DNA of 64,000 nucleotides. Origin: Campylobacter sp. TTU_617. Its GTDB lineage: Bacteria; Campylobacterota; Campylobacteria; Campylobacterales; Campylobacteraceae. Shown here piece by piece: positions 9,520 to 27,668 of this stretch. The stretch covers positions 62,001 through 126,000 of the forward strand of contig NZ_JAENKV010000003.1 of assembly GCF_016599045.1 (NCBI RefSeq), read 5' to 3'. Under the pieces are notes generated by a model. It was not told where the DNA came from. It did no database searches and saw nothing but the letters and a program-made list of their open reading frames with translations. Position 1 is the stretch's first letter; each line of letters starts with the position of its first letter. The position numbers and the translations under genes are program-made.

Positions 9520-18303
<8,784 letters not shown>

Positions 18304-18411
18304 CTAAATATCTACTTTTATTTTATTTATCTTCTTTATTTTAAAGAAAAAATTAATTTTATTTTCGATAGACTGCTAAGTTTGGATATTAAAAAATGAA
18401 AGGAACTTAAT

Positions 18412-18915
18412 ATGGCTACATCTGAAAGTAGACGAAGCTTTATGGGTTTTGCATTTGGAAGTGTGGCTGCTGTGGGCGGCGTTTTTTCATTAGTTGCAAT
18501 GAAAAAAACTTGGGACCCACTTCCAAGTGTAAAAGCTGCTGGTTTTACCACAGTTGATTTATCTGGAATGCAAGCAGGAGAACTTAGAACAATAGAATGG
18601 CGTAAAAAACCTATCTTTATTCTAAAAAAAGATGAAAGTATGCCAAAAGATGAAAAACGTGATGTTGTGGTCGATAATGCAGCATATACCGTTGTTATAG
18701 GATTGTGTACCCATCTAGGATGTATACCAGCTTATGCGCCAAGTGAGCAGTTATTTAAATGTGCTTGTCATGGTGGAGAATTTGATGTAAGTGGTAAAAA
18801 TGTATTTGGACCACCACCTAAGCCTTTAGAAATTCCTCCTTTTAAAATAGATGGAACTAAACTTGTTTTAGGTGAAGAAGGTTCAGAATATAAAAAAATG
18901 ATGGCGGAGGCTTAA
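18412..18915 (+). CDS. petA: Ubiquinol-cytochrome c reductase iron-sulfur (Rieske) subunit
   Basis: 167-residue Rieske protein of the cytochrome bc complex, which takes electrons from menaquinol. A twin-arginine signal anchor (SRRSFMGF, residues 6-13, then a hydrophobic segment) predicts Tat export. The 2Fe-2S cluster boxes are CTHLGC (99-104) and CACHGG (117-122). It is the first gene of petABC, with its own AAGGAA site. The translocase component tatA is encoded 10 kb away in this window. It corresponds to C. jejuni Cj1186c. Confidence 0.96.
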   Translation: MATSESRRSFMGFAFGSVAAVGGVFSLVAMKKTWDPLPSVKAAGFTTVDLSGMQAGELRTIEWRKKPIFILKKDESMPKDEKRDVVVDNAAYTVVIGLCTHLGCIPAYAPSEQLFKCACHGGEFDVSGKNVFGPPPKPLEIPPFKIDGTKLVLGEEGSEYKKMMAEA

Positions 18916-18916
18916 A

Positions 18917-20164
18917 ATGGCACATATTAGAAAAGCTAATGGCATAATGGACTGGCTTGATCAAAGACTTGCAATTTATAAATTATTAGATGTTTTAATG
19001 GTTAAATATTGGATACCAAAACAAATTAACTTTTTATGGGCTATGGGTGTTATATTAACTACTCTTTTTGCGGTGCTTTTCATAACAGGTTTATTGCTTG
19101 TTATGTATTATAAGCCAGATACAGCTTTAGCTTTTGATAGCGTAAATAAAACTATCATGCAAGAAGTGGATTATGGATGGCTTTGGCGTCATATGCACGG
19201 TGTTGCAGCTTCTGTAGTATTTTTAATCATTTATATTCATATGCTAACAGGAATTTATTACGGATCTTATAAAAAAGGTCGTGAAATGATTTGGGTTAGC
19301 GGAATGCTTTTATTTATAGTATTTTCAGCCGAAGCATTTAGTGGATATATGTTACCTTGGGGACAAATGAGCTATTGGGCTGCGCAAGTTATTACAAATC
19401 TTTTTGGAGGTATTCCTTTTATAGGCCCTGAACTTGTGATCTGGATAAGAGGAGACTATGCAGTTTCAGATCCAACTTTAACAAGATTTTTTATGTTGCA
19501 TGTTTGTTTATTGCCTATAGTTATTATTGCTCTTATTGTTGTGCATTTTTATACTTTAAGAATTCCTCATGTAAATAATGAAATTTCAGAAGAATTAGAT
19601 TTTGATTTAGAAGCAGAAAAATATATGGCAGGAGACACAAGAGGATCTAAAGTTATTCCTTTTTGGCCAGGATTTTTATCTAAAGATTTTATGTATATTT
19701 GCTTATTTATGATTTTCTTTTTTTACTTAGTTTGTTTTAAATTTGATTTTGCTATGGATCCTATTAATTTTGATCCTGCTGATGCACTAAAAACACCAGC
19801 GCATATTTATCCTGAATGGTATTTCTTGTGGTCTTATGAAGTTTTAAGAGGATTTTTCTTTGATATTGCTGGAATTAAAGCTTTTGATATAGGTTTAGCT
19901 GCTTTTGGTATAGCGCAAATTATTTTCTTTTTATTACCTTGGCTTGATAGAAGTGACGTAGTAAAACCTGCTCACGATAGACCGTTATTTTTTATATGGT
20001 TTTGGATTTTATTAATTGATTTAATTGTTTTAACTATTTATGGTAAGCTTCCTCCAACAGGTGTTAATGCTTGGGTTGGTTTTTATGCTTCTGTGATTTT
20101 TTTATTAATGCTTATTGTAGTTTTACCTATAATCACTATTTTAGAAAGAAAAGGAGCTAAATAA
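18917..20164 (+). CDS. petB: Ubiquinol-cytochrome c reductase cytochrome b subunit
   Basis: 415-residue integral-membrane cytochrome b. Helices carry the haem His ligands (WRHMHGVAASVVF, FMLHVCLLPIVIIALIVVHF) and the quinol-oxidation-site PEWY motif followed by FLWSYEVLRG. It is a full-length fused cytochrome b, not split b6/IV. It starts 1 base after the petA stop, and its stop shares a base with the petC start. Confidence 0.97.
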   Translation: MAHIRKANGIMDWLDQRLAIYKLLDVLMVKYWIPKQINFLWAMGVILTTLFAVLFITGLLLVMYYKPDTALAFDSVNKTIMQEVDYGWLWRHMHGVAASVVFLIIYIHMLTGIYYGSYKKGREMIWVSGMLLFIVFSAEAFSGYMLPWGQMSYWAAQVITNLFGGIPFIGPELVIWIRGDYAVSDPTLTRFFMLHVCLLPIVIIALIVVHFYTLRIPHVNNEISEELDFDLEAEKYMAGDTRGSKVIPFWPGFLSKDFMYICLFMIFFFYLVCFKFDFAMDPINFDPADALKTPAHIYPEWYFLWSYEVLRGFFFDIAGIKAFDIGLAAFGIAQIIFFLLPWLDRSDVVKPAHDRPLFFIWFWILLIDLIVLTIYGKLPPTGVNAWVGFYASVIFLLMLIVVLPIITILERKGAK

Positions 20165-21288
20165 TGAGAGAGCTAAAAATATTTTTAGTTGTAGTAGTAT
20201 TTACCGGACTTGTTTATTGGGGTGTTGAACCTTATGCTCATTCTGTTATGAAACCTCATGTAGCTCCTGCAAATTTCAATTTTGAAGTTGAAGATATTGA
20301 TTATGCAAAAAGTGTTATTGCATCAAAAGAATCTATATTAAATGAAGCACAAAAGTCAAATGATGAAAAAAGAATTCAAAGTGCAAAAAAAGATCTTGAA
20401 CTTGCAAAAGAAGATTTAGTAAAAAATGAAAAACTTTGGAATGAAGTAAATAAAATTGATTTTTCTAAAGCAGATGCTAAAAAAGGAAAAGAATTTTTTG
20501 AGGGAAATTGTTTTGCTTGTCACGGACTTAAAGCTGATAATATGCCAGCAAATATTACAGATTCTTCTTTAGGGGTTATTCCTCCTGATTTAAGTTCTGC
20601 AGCAAATTTATATGATGAGAAATTTTTAGCTGCTTTGATTATGCAACCAGCACTTGCTTTAAAAGTGGAACATAAATTTAAAGACGGTTTTATTATGAGT
20701 GCTTATAATGTAGAAACATCAGGAGAAAGTCAAGAGGTAGTTAATGCAAATATAGCCAATGTTATTGCTTATCTTAAAGAAATGGGAAATAAATTTAAAA
20801 CACAAGAAGATGCCAATATCAAAAAAGAAGTTGAGGCAAAATATGCGAATTTAACAGATGAAAAACAAAAAATAGCTTTAATCAATAAAGATATAGCTTT
20901 TGCACAAGATAGATTAACTTTTGTAGAAGCTTGTGGGCGTTGTCATGATGTTAAATATGATAATTTTTTCACTCCATCAAATCATAATGATTTAAAAAAT
21001 TATCTTGGTTCTATTCCACCTGATTTATCTATGATGATACGTTCAAGAGGAGAACAATATCTTCATAATTTTATAAATAATACTCAAAAACTTCTTCCAG
21101 GAACTGCAATGCCAAGAGTAGGATTAAATGAAAAATCAGAAGCTGAAGTTATTTCTTATTTGGAAAAAGTAGGAGATAGTAAAAAAGAACAAAGAGAAAG
21201 CTTAGGAATTTATATAATGATTTTCTTTGTAATTTTAAGTATTTTAGCTATAGGGTGGAAACGAACTATTTGGTCTAAACTTCATTAA
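20164..21288 (+). CDS. petC: Di-haem cytochrome c1 subunit of the bc complex
   Basis: 374-residue periplasmic cytochrome anchored by an N-terminal segment (about residues 4-22) and a C-terminal helix (about 345-366). There are two haem c motifs, CFACH (116-120) and CGRCH (257-261), each in a cytochrome-c-like domain, with a charged helical linker between. Two haems are typical of Campylobacterota cytochrome c1. The start overlaps the petB stop (TAATG). Maturation needs a CcsBA synthetase, of which only a dead copy lies in this window. Confidence 0.95.
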   Translation: MRELKIFLVVVVFTGLVYWGVEPYAHSVMKPHVAPANFNFEVEDIDYAKSVIASKESILNEAQKSNDEKRIQSAKKDLELAKEDLVKNEKLWNEVNKIDFSKADAKKGKEFFEGNCFACHGLKADNMPANITDSSLGVIPPDLSSAANLYDEKFLAALIMQPALALKVEHKFKDGFIMSAYNVETSGESQEVVNANIANVIAYLKEMGNKFKTQEDANIKKEVEAKYANLTDEKQKIALINKDIAFAQDRLTFVEACGRCHDVKYDNFFTPSNHNDLKNYLGSIPPDLSMMIRSRGEQYLHNFINNTQKLLPGTAMPRVGLNEKSEAEVISYLEKVGDSKKEQRESLGIYIMIFFVILSILAIGWKRTIWSKLH

Positions 21289-21291
21289 AAA

Positions 21292-21324
21292 TTTTTATCA
21301 CTTTTTTTAAAAAAGTGATAAAAA
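21292..21324 (+). terminator. Terminator after petC
   Basis: Near-perfect palindrome TTTTTATCACTTTTTT / AAAAAAGTGATAAAAA just after the petC stop, followed by a T-rich tract. Because it is A-rich 5' and T-rich 3' it may act in both directions. Confidence 0.75.
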
Positions 21325-21406
21325 TAATTTTATCTTCCTCATACTTTAATTTTATTAATTTTTAAATTCTATACTCTTATTAATTTTTTATTATTGGAGT
21401 ATATTT

Positions 21407-22567
21407 ATGCTAGAGAAAAAAATAATCAAACTGATCCTTTCGAGGTGGAATTACGGAGACTTTAAAGTTGTTTTTTGGGATAAAGAAGAATTAATTTTAG
21501 GTGATAATCAACCTAAATTTTCTTTGATTTTAAAAGAAAAAATTCCTTTTTTTGTTTTATTTAAAGATATAAGTTTAGTTTTTGCTCAATATTATATGCA
21601 AGGAAAGTTGGATATTGAGGGTGATTATGATGAGATTGCTAAAGTTTTGTATTATTTTTCTAATAAAAAATATTTAAAAAATAAAAATATCTCTAGCAAA
21701 ATAACTCAAAAAAAAGAAAGTGAAAATATTAAAAGTCACTATGATTTAGGAAATGATTTTTATAAACTTTGGCTTGATGAAACAATGAGTTATTCGTGTG
21801 CTTATTTTAAAAATACCAAAGAAACTCTTTATGAAGCACAGCTTAATAAAATTGAACATACCTTAAAAAAGCTTAATTTAAAACCTAAAGAAAAGCTTTT
21901 AGATATAGGTTGTGGATGGGGATGGCTTTCTATTATTGCAGCACAAAAATATGATGTTGAAGTTGTAGGTATTACAATTTCTAAAGAGCAATATCAAAAA
22001 GCTAAAGAAAGAGTTAAAGAATTAGGACTTGAAAATCAAATAGAGATTAGACTTCAAAACTATCAAGATTTAGAATATAATAATTATTTTGATAAAGTTG
22101 TTTCTGTTGGTATGTTTGAACATGTTGGTAAAAAAAATTTAGATCTTTATTTTACAAAAGTAAAACAAGTATTAAAACCAGGAGGTTTGTTTTTGCTTCA
22201 TTCTATTTTGTCAATGTTTGAGGGTAAAACTAATGCTTGGATAGATAAGTATATTTTTCCAGGAGGATATTTACCATCTTTAAGAGAGGTTATAAGTATA
22301 ATGAGCGAATGGGATTTTCATCTTTTATTAGCAGAAAGCTTGAGATTACATTATGCTAAGACTTTGGATATTTGGGCTTATAATTTTAATTTAGTTATTA
22401 ATCAAGTACGTAAAAAATATGATGAAGAATTTATTAGAATGTGGAATTTATATTTACGTTCTTGTTCTGCGGCTTTTAAAGTTGGAAGTGTAGATTTGTT
22501 TCAATTTTTAATCACTAAAGAAATCAATAATGAAATTCCATTAACTAAAGAATATATTTATAAGTAA
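21407..22567 (+). CDS. cfa: Cyclopropane-fatty-acyl-phospholipid synthase
   Basis: 386-residue cytoplasmic enzyme that methylenates unsaturated acyl chains of membrane phospholipids using S-adenosylmethionine. The SAM-binding motif LLDIGCGWGWL starts near residue 164, preceded by the family segment SHYDLGNDFYKLWLDETMSY and followed by VGMFEHVGKKN. Length matches E. coli Cfa. Monocistronic; an extended TATACT-like -10 sits near 21370. It corresponds to C. jejuni Cj1183c. Confidence 0.95.
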   Translation: MLEKKIIKLILSRWNYGDFKVVFWDKEELILGDNQPKFSLILKEKIPFFVLFKDISLVFAQYYMQGKLDIEGDYDEIAKVLYYFSNKKYLKNKNISSKITQKKESENIKSHYDLGNDFYKLWLDETMSYSCAYFKNTKETLYEAQLNKIEHTLKKLNLKPKEKLLDIGCGWGWLSIIAAQKYDVEVVGITISKEQYQKAKERVKELGLENQIEIRLQNYQDLEYNNYFDKVVSVGMFEHVGKKNLDLYFTKVKQVLKPGGLFLLHSILSMFEGKTNAWIDKYIFPGGYLPSLREVISIMSEWDFHLLLAESLRLHYAKTLDIWAYNFNLVINQVRKKYDEEFIRMWNLYLRSCSAAFKVGSVDLFQFLITKEINNEIPLTKEYIYK

Positions 22568-22683
22568 AAACTAAAATAAAATTTGATAGAATTACCATTT
22601 TTGATTTCACACGTATCAATTCTTATTAGCTTTGTAAATAAAAAGGATACGGCGGAATAAAAGCTAAATTTTAAGGAGAAATT

Positions 22684-23472
22684 ATGGTTAGTATGAGAGA
22701 TTTGTTGGAATGCGGTGTGCATTTTGGACATCAAACAAGAAGATGGAATCCAAAAATGAAAAAATTTATTTTTGGTGAAAGAAAAGGTATTTATGTTATT
22801 GATTTGCAAAAAACTTTAAGATATTTTAGATATACCTACAATATAGTTCGCGATGCAGCTGCTGAGGGAAAAACTATATTATTTGTTGGAACCAAAAAAC
22901 AAGCAGGTGGAGCTATTAAAGAATATGCTGAAAAATGCGGAATGCCTTATGTTAATCATCGTTGGCTTGGCGGCATGATGACAAATTTTGGTACTATTCG
23001 TCAATCAATAAGAAAATTAGAAGTTATAGAAAAAATGGAAGAAGATGGAAGTATTAAACTTTTAACAAAAAAAGAAGCCTTAATGCTTACAAGAAAAAAA
23101 GAAAAATTACTTGCATATTTAGGCGGTATTCGTTATATGAAAACTCAACCTGATATGATTTTTGTTATTGATACTGTAAAAGAAAAAATTGCTGTTACAG
23201 AGGCTAATAGACTTGGAATTCCTGTTGTAGCTCCTCTTGATACAAATTGTGATCCAGATTTAGTTACCTATCCTATCCCAGGAAACGATGATGCCATTCG
23301 TTCTGTTCAACTATTTTGTCAAGAAATGGCTGAAGCAATCAATGAAGGTAAAGCTTTAAGAGAGCAAGATGGATTAGAGCAAACAGAACAAAAAGATGAA
23401 ATTTCTGAAAGTGAAAAAAAAGAAATTATTGATGAAGTAATGAGTGAAGAAGATTTTAAGGAGCAAGAATAA
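22684..23472 (+). CDS. rpsB: 30S ribosomal protein S2
   Basis: 262-residue S2 with the N-terminal [20 protein letters not shown] block, LGGMMTNF and the coiled-coil region; the C-terminus carries an acidic tail. AAGGAG precedes the ATG. The 116-base upstream gap contains short GC-richer segments (GGATACGGCGGAA near 22646) that could be part of an autoregulatory leader, which I cannot verify. The stop overlaps the tsf start by 1 base. Confidence 0.98.
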   Translation: MVSMRDLLECGVHFGHQTRRWNPKMKKFIFGERKGIYVIDLQKTLRYFRYTYNIVRDAAAEGKTILFVGTKKQAGGAIKEYAEKCGMPYVNHRWLGGMMTNFGTIRQSIRKLEVIEKMEEDGSIKLLTKKEALMLTRKKEKLLAYLGGIRYMKTQPDMIFVIDTVKEKIAVTEANRLGIPVVAPLDTNCDPDLVTYPIPGNDDAIRSVQLFCQEMAEAINEGKALREQDGLEQTEQKDEISESEKKEIIDEVMSEEDFKEQE

Positions 23473-24551
23473 TGGCTGAAATTTCTGCACAAATGGTAAA
23501 AGAACTGCGTGAGAGCACTGGCGCAGGAATGATGGATTGTAAAAACGCTTTAAAAGAAAGTAATGGAGATTTTGATAAAGCTGTTCAGATTTTACGAGAA
23601 AAAGGACTTGGTAAAGCTGCTAAGAAAGCAGATCGTTTGGCAGCTGAAGGTTTAATCAGTGTTAAAGTGAGTGATGATTTTAAAACTGCGACTTTAAGTG
23701 AGATTAATTCGGAAACAGATTTTGTTGCAAAAAATGATCAATTTATTATTCTAACAAAAGAAACAACTGAACATATACAAATTAATGATTTAAAAAATAA
23801 CGAAGAACTTAAAAATAGTAAGATTAACGGAGTTTCTTTTGAAGATTACTTAAGAACTCAAATTGCTACTATTGGAGAAAATTTAGTTGTAAGAAGATTT
23901 GAAACCATTAAAGCAAATGACCAAAAAGGTATAGTTAATGGTTATATTCATACCAATGGTCGCGTTGGTGTTATCATTGCAGCAAATTGTGAAAATGAAG
24001 CAGTAGCTCAAAAATCAAAAGATTTCTTAAAACAACTTTGTATGCATATAGCTGCTATGAAACCTAGCTATTTAAGCTATGAAGAGCTTGATATGGAATT
24101 TATTGAAAATGAATATAAAGCTTTGGTAGCTGAACTTGAAAAAGAAAATGAAGAAAGACGTCGTTTAAAAGATCCAAATAAGCCAGAGCATAAAATTCCT
24201 AAATTTGCAAGTAGAAAACAACTCAATGAAACTATTTTAAAACAAGTTGAAGAGGATATTAAAGCAGAACTTAAAGCACAAAATAAACCTGAAAAAATCT
24301 GGGCAAATATCATTCCTGGAAAAATTAATAGTTTTATAGCTGAGAATTCTCAACTTGATAGTAAATTAACCTTTATGGGACAATTTTATGTAATGGATGA
24401 TAAAAAAACAATTGAACAAGTAATCGCACAAAAAGAACAAGAATTTGGTGGAAAAATTCAAATTGTAAAATTTGTTCGCTTTGAAGTTGGTGAAGGCTTA
24501 GAGAAAAAGACTGAAGATTTTGCTGCAGAAGTTGCCGCACAAATGAGTTAA
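23472..24551 (+). CDS. tsf: Elongation factor Ts
   Basis: 359-residue guanine-nucleotide exchange factor for EF-Tu. The N-terminal UBA-like helix bundle (VKELRESTGAGMMDCKNAL) and the TDFVAKND motif that contacts EF-Tu are present. It is longer than E. coli EF-Ts because of a charged insertion in the second half, typical of Campylobacter. Co-transcribed with rpsB. Confidence 0.98.
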   Translation: MAEISAQMVKELRESTGAGMMDCKNALKESNGDFDKAVQILREKGLGKAAKKADRLAAEGLISVKVSDDFKTATLSEINSETDFVAKNDQFIILTKETTEHIQINDLKNNEELKNSKINGVSFEDYLRTQIATIGENLVVRRFETIKANDQKGIVNGYIHTNGRVGVIIAANCENEAVAQKSKDFLKQLCMHIAAMKPSYLSYEELDMEFIENEYKALVAELEKENEERRRLKDPNKPEHKIPKFASRKQLNETILKQVEEDIKAELKAQNKPEKIWANIIPGKINSFIAENSQLDSKLTFMGQFYVMDDKKTIEQVIAQKEQEFGGKIQIVKFVRFEVGEGLEKKTEDFAAEVAAQMS

Positions 24552-24552
24552 T

Positions 24553-25188
24553 ATGGAACTTTTAAGAGCGGAGAAAATCACCCATAGTTTTGATTATCCG
24601 CTCTTTAAAGATTTAGATTTAAATATTTATCCAAAAGATTGTATTGCCATACAAGGAAGTAGTGGATGTGGAAAATCTACTCTTTTGCATATTTTATCTT
24701 CTTTATTAAAACCAAATTATGGAAGTGTTTTTTATAAAAATCAAAATTTATATGACATTAGTGAAAAAGAAAAGATAAAAATAAGGCGTTATGAATTTGG
24801 CATTATTTTTCAAACTCACTATCTTTTTAAAGGCTTTTCAACTTTAGAAAATATAGAATTAGCAAGTATTTTATCTGGCTATGAGCTTGATAGAGTTTTA
24901 CTAGAAAAATTAGGAATTGCAAAACTTTTAAATCAAAAAATTACTAAATTAAGCGGAGGACAACAACAAAGAGTAAGTATTGCAAGAGTGCTTTGTAAAA
25001 AACCAAAAATCATATTTGCAGATGAGGCAACAGGGAATTTAGATTTTGATAATGCTAAAAATGTAATTGAAATTTTAATTGATTATGTAAAGGAAAATAA
25101 TGCTGCATTATTTTTTGTAACACATGATAATCAATTGGCTAAATTTTGTGATAAAACTTATACTTTAAACTCTTATGGAATTTGTTAA
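24553..25188 (+). CDS. LolD/MacB-type ABC transporter ATP-binding protein
   Basis: 211-residue ATPase. Walker A GSSGCGKST, Q-loop FQTHYLF, signature LSGGQQQR, Walker B IIFADEATGNLD (Ala where the family usually has Pro) and switch FFVTHD are all present. The GNLD ending puts it in the LolD/MacB/FtsE branch (lipoprotein release, export or division). No partner permease is adjacent: it lies 1 base after tsf and overlaps fliR by 14 bases. Function is therefore open. It corresponds to C. jejuni Cj1180c. Confidence 0.88.
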   Translation: MELLRAEKITHSFDYPLFKDLDLNIYPKDCIAIQGSSGCGKSTLLHILSSLLKPNYGSVFYKNQNLYDISEKEKIKIRRYEFGIIFQTHYLFKGFSTLENIELASILSGYELDRVLLEKLGIAKLLNQKITKLSGGQQQRVSIARVLCKKPKIIFADEATGNLDFDNAKNVIEILIDYVKENNAALFFVTHDNQLAKFCDKTYTLNSYGIC

Positions 25189-25942
25189 TTATTTAGGCGA
25201 TAAAAATGTAGTTACTTTTATGCTTTTGTTTGCAAGATTAAGTGGTCTTGTAGTTTTTTTTCCTTTTTTTTCTCATAATGTTATCCCTACAGTCATAAAA
25301 ACTACTATTGTTTTATTTTTAACTATGTTTTTATTTCCTTTTGCAAAATTAGAAGCTTTACATTTAGATTCTTTTTTTATTTTGCAAATTTTAAGTGAAG
25401 TGATCTTTGGAATGATAGCTGGACTTATGTTGCAAATTATTTTTGCCATTATAATGATGGCAGGAGAGCAAATAGCCTTTACCATGGGTTTTACTATGGC
25501 AAGTGTTATTGATCCTTCTTCTGGAACTAATATGCCTATAACTTCTCAAATTTTACATTTGATTGCTTTATTATTTTTTCTTGCTTTCGATGGCCATCAT
25601 TTAATGCTTTTATTTTTAAAGTATTCTTTAGGATCTATTACTTTAGGAGGATTTTATCCGAGTGAAAATTTACTAACATATCTTAATCAAGGTATTTTAA
25701 ATATTTTTATCATAGGATTTACCATGTCTTTTCCTATTTTGGCGATCTCTTTACTTTCTGATGTTATTTTTGGACTTTTAATGAAAACTATGCCTCAATT
25801 TAATCTTTTAGTAATTGGTTATCCTATTAAGATAGCTTTAGGTTTTATAGTATTAATTGCAATTTTACTTGTGATGATGCAATATTTTAAGCAATTAATT
25901 ATACAAGTTTTTTCAAATATGCAAACTCTATTTTTTGTATAA
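25175..25942 (+). CDS. fliR: Flagellar export apparatus protein FliR
   Basis: 255-residue inner-membrane protein of the flagellar type III export gate. About six hydrophobic helices are visible, with the family segments RLSGLVVFFPFF, GEQIAFTMGFTMASVIDP and the C-terminal QLNLL-like region. Its start lies inside the preceding ATPase gene (14-base overlap). FliP, its partner in the gate, is encoded at 39.5 kb on the other strand. Confidence 0.94.
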   Translation: MEFVNYLGDKNVVTFMLLFARLSGLVVFFPFFSHNVIPTVIKTTIVLFLTMFLFPFAKLEALHLDSFFILQILSEVIFGMIAGLMLQIIFAIIMMAGEQIAFTMGFTMASVIDPSSGTNMPITSQILHLIALLFFLAFDGHHLMLLFLKYSLGSITLGGFYPSENLLTYLNQGILNIFIIGFTMSFPILAISLLSDVIFGLLMKTMPQFNLLVIGYPIKIALGFIVLIAILLVMMQYFKQLIIQVFSNMQTLFFV

Positions 25943-25997
25943 GGTAATAATAAATGAAATTATCATAAAATAAAAATTATTTTTCAAGGATAAAGTG

Positions 25998-27668
25998 ATG
26001 AAAATTTTACTTTTAAATGAAAACCCTGTTGTATCAAAACTTGTAAGACTTAGTGCAAAAAAGATGTCTTATGATTTTGAAGAATCCAATACTTATGCAG
26101 ATGATTTGGGAATATATGATATTATAATTATAGATGGTGATATACAAGAAGATATTGAAATGTTAAAACAAAAATGTTCTAAACTCATAGTTTTAACATC
26201 GCGTAGTCAAAAATTTGATATTAAAAATATAAAAATTTTACAAAAACCTTTTTTACCAACGGATCTTTTAAATCTTTTAAATAATGATAGTTTAGATACT
26301 GCTCAGGTTTTTCTTGAAGATAAAAATGAAGAACAAACACAGCAAAATAATGACAGTATAGAAGAAAATGAATTAAGTATTGATGATTTGACCTTGGATG
26401 AAGATGAGATAAATCAAAGAATTCAAGATGAAAAAGCAATTGATATAACAAATGAAGAAGAAATAACAACTAAAGATTTAAGTGATGTTTTAGAGTTAGT
26501 TCATAATGATGAAACAAATGATGACACTGAAAACAAAGATGAAAAGCAAAATGAAAATTTAAATGATGAAGATTTAAATTTAAGTATTCAAGAAGAAACT
26601 ACAATAAATGAAGAAAATAATTCAAATAATCATACAGATTTAAAAAATCAAGATGAAATTCAAGATGAAAAAGTAGCGGATACAATAAGCAAAGAAGAGT
26701 CAATAGCTAAAGATCAAAGCGATAATTTAGAATTAATCCACGATGATGAAACAAATGATGACACTGAAAACAAAGATGAAAAGCAAAATGAAAATTTAAA
26801 TGATGAAGATTTAAATTTAAGTATTCAAGAAGAAACTGCAATAAATGAAGAAAATAATTCAAATAATCATACAGATTTAAAAAATCAAGATGAAAAAGCA
26901 ATTGATATAACAAATGAAGAAGAAATAACGACTAAAGATTTAAGTGATGTTTTAGAGTTAGTTCATAATGATGAAACAAATAATGACATTAAAGAAAATG
27001 AGAAGCAACAAAATATATCTCAAACAAAAACAGACCAACAAGAATTATTATCACATCAAGATGATGAATATCCTATAGTAGAAGAAGAAATTAAAGAAAT
27101 TGATTTTGATGATTTGCCTAAAGATGCTGAATTTTTAGGACAAAATAAAGACGAAGAAAAAAACACAGAAGATTTTTTACCTATAGTAGAAGAAGAATTA
27201 AAAGAAAAAGAGAATTTAGATGAAAATATTATTAATCCTGATTTAAGTGCCCAAGATCAAATCAAAGAAGAACTCGCCGCGCTCGATGAACTAGATGACA
27301 ATATAAAAGAAAATGATAGTACTAAAATATTAGATAATTTCAAACAAGAATCAATTTTGGGAGATGAAATTTTACCAGCGTTTGATAATGAAGAGCTTGT
27401 TGTTCCAAAGATACAATATGATGATTTTGAAGAATTAAAAGAAAGTGAAATTCAACAAGCTTTAGGAGAAAAGGTTACACAAGATTCTCAAATTTCTGAC
27501 AAAACAGATAATCAAGATAGCAATAGAGAAAAAATGGTCAATGAATTAAGTCAAAGTATAGCTCAAACAATCTCTTCAAGTATTAAAGATGATACCTTAA
27601 AAGCAGCATTAAAAGGTATGAATATGAATATAAACATTAAAATAAGTTTTGAGGATACAAAAGGTTGA
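25998..27668 (+). CDS. Highly acidic repeat protein with receiver-like N-terminus
   Basis: 556 residues; no established function. Residues 1-95 look like a degenerate response-regulator receiver fold: KILLLNENPVVSKLVRL, YDIIIIDGDI at the phospho-acceptor position, VLTSRS, and LQKPFLPTDLLNLL at the conserved Lys-Pro. The usual acidic pair near the N-terminus is replaced by NEN. The rest is very rich in Asp, Glu and Asn, with internal repeats of 75-79 residues, ending in a more ordered Ser/Lys-rich tail. The ATG at 25998 is preferred over GTG at 25995 because AAGGA is 7 bases upstream. It corresponds to the acidic protein Cj1178c of C. jejuni, between fliR and gmk. Confidence 0.85.
   Translation: MKILLLNENPVVSKLVRLSAKKMSYDFEESNTYADDLGIYDIIIIDGDIQEDIEMLKQKCSKLIVLTSRSQKFDIKNIKILQKPFLPTDLLNLLNNDSLDTAQVFLEDKNEEQTQQNNDSIEENELSIDDLTLDEDEINQRIQDEKAIDITNEEEITTKDLSDVLELVHNDETNDDTENKDEKQNENLNDEDLNLSIQEETTINEENNSNNHTDLKNQDEIQDEKVADTISKEESIAKDQSDNLELIHDDETNDDTENKDEKQNENLNDEDLNLSIQEETAINEENNSNNHTDLKNQDEKAIDITNEEEITTKDLSDVLELVHNDETNNDIKENEKQQNISQTKTDQQELLSHQDDEYPIVEEEIKEIDFDDLPKDAEFLGQNKDEEKNTEDFLPIVEEELKEKENLDENIINPDLSAQDQIKEELAALDELDDNIKENDSTKILDNFKQESILGDEILPAFDNEELVVPKIQYDDFEELKESEIQQALGEKVTQDSQISDKTDNQDSNREKMVNELSQSIAQTISSSIKDDTLKAALKGMNMNINIKISFEDTKG
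26427..26988 (+). repeat. Intragenic direct repeats in the acidic protein gene
   Basis: A 151-base unit at 26508-26658 recurs at 26745-26895 (offset 237) with one visible substitution. A flanking unit at 26427-26526 recurs at 26889-26988 (offset 462) with two visible substitutions, and a diverged version lies at 26664-26762. Offsets are multiples of three, so copy-number change keeps the frame. Confidence 0.9.

Noticed and set aside
26221-26913. Minus-strand ORFs rich in Leu, His and Tyr
   Set aside because: Antisense shadows of the acidic Asp/Glu codons of the repeat protein.
26427-26988. CRISPR-like array in the acidic gene
   Set aside because: Units are over 200 bases, in frame, and not separated by unique spacers of constant length.
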